DNA of 16,226 nucleotides from Bacteroidota bacterium (GTDB taxonomy: Bacteria; Bacteroidota; Bacteroidia; Flavobacteriales; Weeksellaceae): contig JAEXBA010000044.1 of assembly GCA_023457935.1 (NCBI GenBank), positions 1 through 16,226 of the forward strand, given 5' to 3'. Positions 6,539 to 12,887 of this stretch are shown here, one piece after another (position 1 is the first letter of the stretch; each line of letters opens with the position of its first letter). Position numbers and translations under genes: made by a program. The notes below the pieces were generated by a model. The model had not been told where the DNA came from. It saw only the letters and a list, made by a program, of their open reading frames with translations, and searched no databases.

Positions 6539-7429
6539 ATGAAATACATTTCAGTAAGCGAGTTTGCAAAAAAGTGGAATATCCCTGAGAGAACCGTGCG
6601 GAATTATTGCGCTACCGGAAAAATTATTGGTGCTTTTATAACAGGTAAAACTTGGAATATCCCTGAAGATTATGTTTTTACTGTAAAAGAAAGTTTTAAA
6701 AAATTCAGTAAAAATGTTCTTCTAAACCACCTTAAGGAACAGAAAGATATGAAGCTGAAAGGTGGAATTTACCACCGTACGCAGATTGACCTCACCTATA
6801 ATTCCAACCGGATTGAAGGCAGTAAACTCACACAAGATCAGACCCGCTTCATTTTTGAAACCAATACCATTGGCGTTTCCAAGGAAGCTGTGAATGTGGA
6901 CGATATCATTGAGACCATGAATCACTTCCGTTGTATAGATTTAATCATTGATAAAGCCAACCGAAAACTTACGGAAACCCTCATTAAGGAGCTTCACTTT
7001 TTGTTGAAATCCGGTACTTCTGACAGCCGTAAGGATTGGTTCAATACCGGAAAATATAAAAAGCTTCCCAACGAAGTAGGCGGAAACAAAACCTGTGCGC
7101 CCGAAAAAGTGGCTTCGGAAATGAAAAAACTTGTCCAAAATTACAACTCAATCGAAAATAAAACTTTAGAAGACATTATAGATTTCCATTATCAGTTTGA
7201 AATTATTCATCCGTTTCAGGACGGCAACGGTCGCGTTGGTCGGCTAATTATGTTCAAAGAATGCCTCGCCAATAACATTGTTCCGTTTATCATTGAAGAC
7301 GATTTGAAACAGTTCTACTACAGAGGTTTGCAGCAATGGCCAAATGTGAAAGAATATTTACTTGATACCTGTCTAACCGCACAGGATCACTACAAAAATG
7401 TTTTGGATTATTTTAGGATTGGATATTGA
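6539..7429 (+). CDS. Fic-domain protein AMP-transferase, class II, with N-terminal helix-turn-helix
   Basis: A 296-residue cytosolic enzyme expected to transfer AMP from ATP to hydroxyl groups of target proteins. Residues 1-50 are a short excisionase/MerR-like helix-turn-helix (Val-Ser-Glu-Phe-Ala-Lys-Lys-Trp then Thr-Val-Arg-Asn-Tyr, then a Trp-Asn-Ile-Pro wing). Residues 89-94, Ser-Asn-Arg-Ile-Glu-Gly, match the inhibitory motif (S/T)xxxE(G/N) located before the Fic core, which defines class II; E93 should hold the enzyme inactive. The catalytic motif is His-Pro-Phe-Gln-Asp-Gly-Asn-Gly-Arg-Val-Gly-Arg at 224-235, with H224, D228, N230, R232 and R235 all present. No small antitoxin gene lies beside it, as expected for the self-inhibited class. 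It is the only plus-strand gene and is divergent from the TPR-like gene. The start ATG 6539 places the helix-turn-helix intact. The target is unknown. Confidence 0.93.
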   Translation: MKYISVSEFAKKWNIPERTVRNYCATGKIIGAFITGKTWNIPEDYVFTVKESFKKFSKNVLLNHLKEQKDMKLKGGIYHRTQIDLTYNSNRIEGSKLTQDQTRFIFETNTIGVSKEAVNVDDIIETMNHFRCIDLIIDKANRKLTETLIKELHFLLKSGTSDSRKDWFNTGKYKKLPNEVGGNKTCAPEKVASEMKKLVQNYNSIENKTLEDIIDFHYQFEIIHPFQDGNGRVGRLIMFKECLANNIVPFIIEDDLKQFYYRGLQQWPNVKEYLLDTCLTAQDHYKNVLDYFRIGY

Positions 7430-7444
7430 ATTTTTAAATAAATA

Positions 7445-7492
7445 CGCAATTTGAAAGTGTGTTTTGTTTAAACATTGTACTTTCAAACTGCG
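7445..7492. terminator. Inverted repeat between convergent genes, probable bidirectional terminator
   Basis: CGCAATTTGAAAGT (7445-7458) and ACTTTCAAACTGCG (7479-7492) pair at 13 of 14 positions around a 20-base loop. The repeat fills most of the gap between the fic stop (7429) and the DUF2779 stop (7501), the usual place for a shared terminator. In the leftward direction it is followed by the T-rich TATTTATTT. In the rightward direction the downstream sequence is less T-rich, so termination there may be weaker. Confidence 0.6.
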
Positions 7493-7500
7493 CTTGTAAT

Positions 7501-9462
7501 CTACAATAAAAAATCATACTTCAAATGCTCATACAGCATCACCATCGCCAAGGTGTCCAGCTCGCAGTATTGTAACAATGATTTCTGAAGTTCGTTTCGT
7601 TCTTCTGCCGACATATCGGTAAACTGCAGTTTTGCATACGCGGTAAGTGCCGCTCCACCATCAGCGACGGTTTCTAATCCTGAAATCGTTTCATCTATTT
7701 TTTCAACTTCCCATTCCGAAAATAATTTAGGCAATAGTTGGTAAGGATTAATGCTCTTTCCGTATTCGAAATGTAGCCACACATGTTCATCTCCAAAGTT
7801 TTTGCTTGATAAATTGATCACACCAATCGGTTTGCTGTATTTTCCCTTTAAAAATTCACTGGTGTTTAAAATTGCTGGTAAAATGTATTTGAGCGAATTC
7901 GAACCGTTTGTAAGCGGATTGTAATAATAATTCAAAACAATCTTGCGTAAATCAATCATATCTCTTTCACCGCACCATTTTTCAGTGGAATCTTTTGTTG
8001 AATGGCTGATTGTTCTCAAAAAATTAATTAATTCTTCTTTATCCAGCTCATTACTATCAGCTAATTGCGGTATGATCGCATTAACTATTGAATTTTCGTG
8101 ATCCGCAAATCGAAATACACTTCCCTTATCGTTTCCTAGGGCATCTTTCAACGCGCGCACAAATTCAAAATTTGGAAATTCACCGGGTATGGCATTGATA
8201 AATTCTGTTTTATGTTCAATCGTTCCATCTTCAGAGACAGTATGGTGGGAAAACTGGAATGCTGTCTGCTCGTAAGGCTTTCTTCCTTTTTTGAACGGCA
8301 AGGCTACTGCACTGGTTTCAAAATCTATGAAATGCAGGGGGAAAATCCAAGCATCCATTTCAGACTTTAGTTCCTCTTTCAGTATATACGGCGTTGGGTC
8401 ACCTGAAACTGCTTTTTCAACCTGCAACCATTGTCTTTCCGTCCGGGAGATTTTGCCCGCTTCTGGTTTTAGTTTCAGGTCGCGTGGCGAGAGTTGTTCC
8501 ATCATCAGTAATCCGCTGTCAAGCAACTTCCCATCCCTACAATCCCATATTTCTAATATGTTAGGTTTTTCAAAATCTTCTTTGTTAAGATTTAATTGCT
8601 TGGTGAAACAAAATTCAAAACCCGATAATAATCCCAGTTCCAATTCTTCATTGCTGGCTTTGAACTCACATTGTTTGCACGGAGAATGTTTTACAGGCCA
8701 GTTTGCATAGGATTTTTCAAGCCAGTGTTTTTTGAGAAAATTAATTGATTCAATAAAACTATAGCCTGGCAAATACTCGTGCTTGCCTGCTATAATTTCG
8801 TTAATAATACCATCCACATTAATTTCGCAGAGAACGGTATCGCCAATTTCTTCGATAGAACCTACGCGCATTTCAATTTCCTTTCGCGGATCTGAATCTT
8901 TGTGAATCCTAAAACGCTCGTTAAGACCATCTACCAGCGCAGGTTTGGTTTTATCTGCCAACATAAGATAAGCCGTGAAGATAAGATCTGGAAATGCCTT
9001 TTGTGCTACATATTTTTGAAAAGCGAGATCAAATAAATAAGGTTTCCAGCCCGTGGAAATACTTCCTTTTTTACCGATAAAAGCATAATCGTCTGTTGGA
9101 TCAATGGATTTTGCTTTTACTTCGATTAATTTTACGTTGGATTCATTCTTTTCAATAATATCCGTTCTGATAAAAAGATTATCAAATGTGAAACCGGCTT
9201 CAAATAGGCAGGTTTTTTCTTTGGTAAATGCATCTTTCGTTATTTGGACAGCCTTATCATAATCCCAGTTTTCGGCATCTACAAATTCACCTTCAGGATA
9301 GGAAAGCCTAGCCAATGCTTCGACCTGAAAACCGCCTTTTGCCAACGCTTCCAAAAAAGAATCTTCTAATTTTTTATTGGCATAAAGTGGATTACCAGTA
9401 AAATAGAGTTTGTTCGGACATTCGAGCCCGAGTTTAAAACGGGATTTGGTGAGGGGTTTCAT
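7501..9462 (-). CDS. DUF2779 protein: Cas4-like nuclease fused to DEDD-type exonuclease domain
   Basis: A 653-residue cytosolic protein with two nuclease-like halves. The N-terminal half (about 1-290) resembles Cas4/RecB-type PD-(D/E)XK nucleases: D101, then a strand with E114-V-K116 as the catalytic Glu-x-Lys. Cys residues at 15 (Glu-Cys-Pro-Asn-Lys), 262, 265 (Cys-Lys-Gln-Cys) and 285 could ligate an iron-sulfur cluster as in Cas4. The C-terminal half is DUF2779, with Phe-Ile-Asp-Phe-Glu-Thr (D380, E382), His-Glu at 455-456 and a late Tyr-Cys-Glu-Leu-Asp motif near the end. This pattern fits the DnaQ/DEDD exonuclease fold. It is the last gene of the restriction operon, 17 bases after the exported-protein stop. 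A DNA-end-processing role in defence is inferred; no biochemistry for the family is known to me. The start at ATG 9462 gives a full-length protein. Confidence 0.88.
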   Translation of the reverse strand: MKPLTKSRFKLGLECPNKLYFTGNPLYANKKLEDSFLEALAKGGFQVEALARLSYPEGEFVDAENWDYDKAVQITKDAFTKEKTCLFEAGFTFDNLFIRTDIIEKNESNVKLIEVKAKSIDPTDDYAFIGKKGSISTGWKPYLFDLAFQKYVAQKAFPDLIFTAYLMLADKTKPALVDGLNERFRIHKDSDPRKEIEMRVGSIEEIGDTVLCEINVDGIINEIIAGKHEYLPGYSFIESINFLKKHWLEKSYANWPVKHSPCKQCEFKASNEELELGLLSGFEFCFTKQLNLNKEDFEKPNILEIWDCRDGKLLDSGLLMMEQLSPRDLKLKPEAGKISRTERQWLQVEKAVSGDPTPYILKEELKSEMDAWIFPLHFIDFETSAVALPFKKGRKPYEQTAFQFSHHTVSEDGTIEHKTEFINAIPGEFPNFEFVRALKDALGNDKGSVFRFADHENSIVNAIIPQLADSNELDKEELINFLRTISHSTKDSTEKWCGERDMIDLRKIVLNYYYNPLTNGSNSLKYILPAILNTSEFLKGKYSKPIGVINLSSKNFGDEHVWLHFEYGKSINPYQLLPKLFSEWEVEKIDETISGLETVADGGAALTAYAKLQFTDMSAEERNELQKSLLQYCELDTLAMVMLYEHLKYDFLL

Positions 9463-9479
9463 AAAGCAAAAAGAGGTGC

Positions 9480-10349
9480 TTACTGGGTATATTTATCAAA
9501 TAGCTCTCTTTCTTCGTCGCTCATAATCATCGGCCCAAGTTTTGTAAAAGTTCGTTTAGTACCGTCAAAATATTCTACAGTTACGCTGTTAAGTGTGCCT
9601 GAATAGAATGAATTATCCGTCCAGATTGTTTCAAAATTCCAGGACGCCGATCCATTAACTTCTACAGGGCCTACGCCTCGTAAAGTTCGGTTGTAATCGC
9701 CGCGCAATGTTGGGATTTTGTCTTTCACTTCGTTGAAACCAGAAACATTTAAAGAAATATATTTTATCCTCTTTTTTGAAGTATTCAACACCTCTACACT
9801 AAAACCAATAAAAGAATACTCACTGGGAAATGAAAAATCATAGATTACCAGTGGATTTTTCAGCGTTGCATCAATACTTTGTCTTAAAGGCTGCTCATCT
9901 TCAAATTTTCGGTCTAATTCCTTTTGTGCCTGATAATCCGATAAAAGTTGCGTTAAATAATTTTTATATGCTGCTTTTTCATAGGGGGAAAGTTCCGCCA
10001 TAAAGCGCATAATACTCTCGATGCTTAAGTTTGTATTATTTATCCTAATATCTTTTGTAGGAATGTAATACGAATCCTTCCCGTTATAAACCTTGAATAT
10101 AAAATTGCGCTCCCCATTATTTTGACACAGTATATATTCCTCAACCAAGAAAACACCTTTACCTAAGATACCATCTTTTGGATTTTTTTGGTCTGATAAA
10201 GTGCAGTTTTCGAATTTCGATGCTAAGGGCATATTTATCCGGGTAGAATCTAAACCAACCATAAACCACTTCATTTTAAGGGAATCCAGCTCCTGACCGT
10301 TGCAAAATATTAAAACTACGAATGCGAAAAAGAGATAAATTTTCTTCAT
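9480..10349 (-). CDS. Exported protein of unknown function in the restriction operon
   Basis: A 289-residue protein with a clear signal peptide: Met-Lys-Lys, a hydrophobic core to about residue 15, then Cys-Asn-Gly-Gln, with cleavage likely around residues 18-19. The Cys at 16 follows Phe, which does not fit a lipobox, so a plain secreted or periplasmic protein is more likely than a lipoprotein. I chose ATG 10349. An in-frame TTG at 10367 would extend it by six residues but overlaps the hsdM stop and spoils the signal peptide. The middle (about 115-160) is charged and helical; the C-terminal 120 residues look beta-rich and could be an immunoglobulin-like fold. No family is recognised. It lies 14 bases after the HsdMS stop and 17 bases before the DUF2779 start, so it is co-transcribed with cytosolic DNA enzymes although it leaves the cytoplasm. 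That is unexplained. Confidence 0.85.
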   Translation of the reverse strand: MKKIYLFFAFVVLIFCNGQELDSLKMKWFMVGLDSTRINMPLASKFENCTLSDQKNPKDGILGKGVFLVEEYILCQNNGERNFIFKVYNGKDSYYIPTKDIRINNTNLSIESIMRFMAELSPYEKAAYKNYLTQLLSDYQAQKELDRKFEDEQPLRQSIDATLKNPLVIYDFSFPSEYSFIGFSVEVLNTSKKRIKYISLNVSGFNEVKDKIPTLRGDYNRTLRGVGPVEVNGSASWNFETIWTDNSFYSGTLNSVTVEYFDGTKRTFTKLGPMIMSDEERELFDKYTQ

Positions 10350-10363
10350 AATATCATTTTTAT

Positions 10364-12850
10364 TCAATTAGAAACTTCTTTCTTCACACCCCAAACTTCA
10401 TCTATCCTGTCTTTTATTTTCTGTTCGAAAATTTCGATGAGTTTTTTATTGGCATCTACTATTTTCTGTTCCTCTTCAATTGCATAAATTATTTGTTCCT
10501 GAGTTTCAAGAGGTGGAAGAGGGATTTGGGTTTCTTGAATTAAATTATTGTACAACCGTGAAATAACACCCCCTTGCGTTGGAATCCATTTAATTGATTG
10601 AAAAATTATATTTAAAAACCTATTTTTAACTTTAGTTTCATCATTTTCAATCCATACAATATTTGAATCTTGAAAATAAGATGGCTTTCCATCAAATACT
10701 ACTGTTTTGCCAATAGTACCTGACGTTGATATAAGAATATCTCCTCTTTTTGGATAAGCAAATTTTGCTTTATACTTATTGAAAAGTTCTTCAGTAATAA
10801 ATGCGTCTGCAACTTTACCAAAAGTTCCTATTTTATAAAAAGGAATATCTCCAGTATCTGAAGTTTCATCTTTAAAAACTCTTTTACACATACATACTTT
10901 TCCGACTTCCCCCAACGCCACCATCTCCCAGTCTGGATTTATTTTTATAGTAGGTTTGTAGTTTTCCACTACTTGTTTTGCACCGTCTATTATTTTTTGA
11001 TAGCCTTCAATTTCTGCAACAATTTCTTTTTGGATTTCTAACGGTGGAAGGGGGATTTCTATCTCCCTAATTTCGAGACTAATACCTCCAATGATCCCAC
11101 CGATATATCTCTGTAACCTTCTATAAAATTCATTTGACTTTATTATATAGTAAAATAAAAATGGAATATAATTTTCGGGGAATGCTCTTAAAATAAAAAC
11201 GTGCTCATTTATTGCCGCATTTTGAAATTGACCTGAATAAAATCCGGTTTTTCCTGTAGTAGCTCCATCTTTTACAAGAAGAATATCATTTTTTTGAAGT
11301 ATGCCCTTTCTCATTTGTTTAAAATGATCTAACGATATATACTTCATTTTGTCGAGTTTAATTGTCCCTTCAGCAGAAATTTGCTCTCCTCCAATGCTGG
11401 GAATCCCTTCTTTTAACGCCCCACCTTTCTGCCTAGAACCACTTTCTATGATGCAAATTTTAGATAAAGGCACTAATGGAAATTCGATATTTTGTGCAGA
11501 AATTTTTTCAAAATACCTTTCCGCACTTAAAGAAATATCATTGCTTTCCAATATTCTCGTTTTTTCTGTAAGGCTGATATTTTCCCAGTCGAAAATATAC
11601 TCTTCTCCTTTGGAAATTGAATCTCGGTAATTCTGTATGGTTTCCAGTGCTTTCGGCAGGTCGTTTTTATCAATCGGTCTGCGCTGTGCGCCGAGGTCAA
11701 AACCATCGTTGTTTATTTTTAGGAAAATAATTTTGTCGGTTTTCTTCGCCAGGCGTTTGTCCAAAATGAGGACAGAAGTTTTCACGCCGCTGTACGGCTG
11801 AAATACGCCCGCCGGCAGACTAATGACTGCCAGAAGGGATTCGTTTACCAAGAGTTTCCGCAGTTCTTTATAGGCTTTATTGGTAGTTGCCACGATACCG
11901 TTCGGTACTACAATGGCCGCCTTGCCGGAAACAGGATTGATGTGTTCGGCGATATAATCCGTAAAAAGTACTTCAGCCTTGTTCGCCTGCACAGAGAAAC
12001 GGTTGTGTGGACGGATACCGCCTTTCGGCGTCATAAATGGCGGATTGGCAAGGATGATGTCAAAATATTCGTCCCACTTCTCTTCGCTGGTAAGCGTGTC
12101 GTATTCCTGTATGTTCGGATTGGGGAAGCCGTGCAGATACATATTCACCAAACTCAGGCGCACCATGTCGGGCGAAATATCGTAACCGGTAAACTGCGTC
12201 ATCAGCTTCGTACGCTCATCGGGCGTGAGTAGATCTCCAAGGGAGTTTTTAGTATTTTGTTTCAGGATATGTTTGTAGGAAGAAATCAGGAAGCCGGCAG
12301 TTCCACAGGCGGGATCGGCAATGGTTTCACCTTTCTTGGGATCCAGAATTTCCACCATAAAATCGATAATGTGGCGCGGCGTACGGAACTGTCCCGCATC
12401 GCCCTGGCTTCCCAAAACAGACAAAAGATATTCGAAAGCATCGCCCAGTGTTTCGCTATGATCATAATGAAAGTCGTTGATGGTTTTCAGAAAAAGTTTT
12501 AGCGTTTGCGGATCCCGAAAAGGCAGATACGCATTTTTGAAAATATCCCGGAACAGCTGCGGGAGATTGGGATTGAAGGCAAAGCTGCTGATGGCATCTG
12601 CATAGAGGTTCAGGGTTTCCTGCCCTGAAAGTTTCAGATCGAAAAGTTTGGTCCAGGCAAATTTTTCATAATCTCCGGTAAAGAACGAGCGGTTACCGCC
12701 GTATTCCACGGCCTGATTATCCATATCGTCCATAAATTTGTAGATCATGGCCATGGTGATCATCTCCACCTGGCTTTTAGGATCGGGTACTTTTCCGACC
12801 AATATATCACGAGCCGAATCTAAACGGCGTTTTGTTTGGGTGTCAAGCAT
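10364..12850 (-). CDS. hsdM: Type I restriction-modification fused HsdM-HsdS (N6-adenine methylase with two specificity domains)
   Basis: An 828-residue protein that combines the methylase and specificity subunits, which are normally separate. Residues 1-130 are the HsdM N-terminal helical domain. The methylase core has motif I Asp-Pro-Ala-Cys-Gly-Thr-Ala-Gly-Phe-Leu (179-188), binding S-adenosylmethionine, and the catalytic motif IV Asn-Pro-Pro-Phe (269-272), for N6-adenine. From about 457 come two target-recognition domains, roughly 457-630 and 640-812. Each ends in Ile-Pro-Leu-Pro-Pro-Leu-Glu (598 and 776) followed by a long coiled-coil helix. No separate hsdS is present in the operon. The gene lies 37 bases after hsdR. 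The methylase part is GC-rich (53 and 58% in two sampled lines), while the recognition part is AT-rich (20-35%), which points to replacement of the recognition half. The recognised DNA sequence cannot be predicted from this reading. Confidence 0.93.
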   Translation of the reverse strand: MLDTQTKRRLDSARDILVGKVPDPKSQVEMITMAMIYKFMDDMDNQAVEYGGNRSFFTGDYEKFAWTKLFDLKLSGQETLNLYADAISSFAFNPNLPQLFRDIFKNAYLPFRDPQTLKLFLKTINDFHYDHSETLGDAFEYLLSVLGSQGDAGQFRTPRHIIDFMVEILDPKKGETIADPACGTAGFLISSYKHILKQNTKNSLGDLLTPDERTKLMTQFTGYDISPDMVRLSLVNMYLHGFPNPNIQEYDTLTSEEKWDEYFDIILANPPFMTPKGGIRPHNRFSVQANKAEVLFTDYIAEHINPVSGKAAIVVPNGIVATTNKAYKELRKLLVNESLLAVISLPAGVFQPYSGVKTSVLILDKRLAKKTDKIIFLKINNDGFDLGAQRRPIDKNDLPKALETIQNYRDSISKGEEYIFDWENISLTEKTRILESNDISLSAERYFEKISAQNIEFPLVPLSKICIIESGSRQKGGALKEGIPSIGGEQISAEGTIKLDKMKYISLDHFKQMRKGILQKNDILLVKDGATTGKTGFYSGQFQNAAINEHVFILRAFPENYIPFLFYYIIKSNEFYRRLQRYIGGIIGGISLEIREIEIPLPPLEIQKEIVAEIEGYQKIIDGAKQVVENYKPTIKINPDWEMVALGEVGKVCMCKRVFKDETSDTGDIPFYKIGTFGKVADAFITEELFNKYKAKFAYPKRGDILISTSGTIGKTVVFDGKPSYFQDSNIVWIENDETKVKNRFLNIIFQSIKWIPTQGGVISRLYNNLIQETQIPLPPLETQEQIIYAIEEEQKIVDANKKLIEIFEQKIKDRIDEVWGVKKEVSN
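10512..10527. repeat. Direct repeat copy A in the HsdS part
   Basis: The plus-strand sequence ggtggaagagggattt matches 15 of 16 bases with the copy at 11043-11058. It encodes the Ile-Pro-Leu-Pro-Pro-Leu motif at the end of the second recognition domain. Such conserved segments are known sites of recombination in hsdS genes. Confidence 0.8.
11043..11058. repeat. Direct repeat copy B in the HsdS part
   Basis: The plus-strand sequence ggtggaagggggattt is the partner of the copy at 10512-10527, 531 bases away. It encodes the Ile-Pro-Leu-Pro-Pro-Leu motif at the end of the first recognition domain. The two copies bracket the second recognition domain and are in direct orientation. Confidence 0.8.
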
Positions 12851-12887
12851 TATTAAAATTAAAAATCATAAAAATTTAGATTCAAGG

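Noticed and set aside
8291..8710. Plus-strand 139-residue ORF, Ser- and Cys-rich.
   Set aside because: It is fully antisense to the DUF2779 gene, whose motifs run through this stretch.
9480..10367. Longer form of the exported protein from a TTG start at 10367.
   Set aside because: It overlaps the hsdM stop and puts six polar residues before a perfect signal peptide that begins at ATG 10349.
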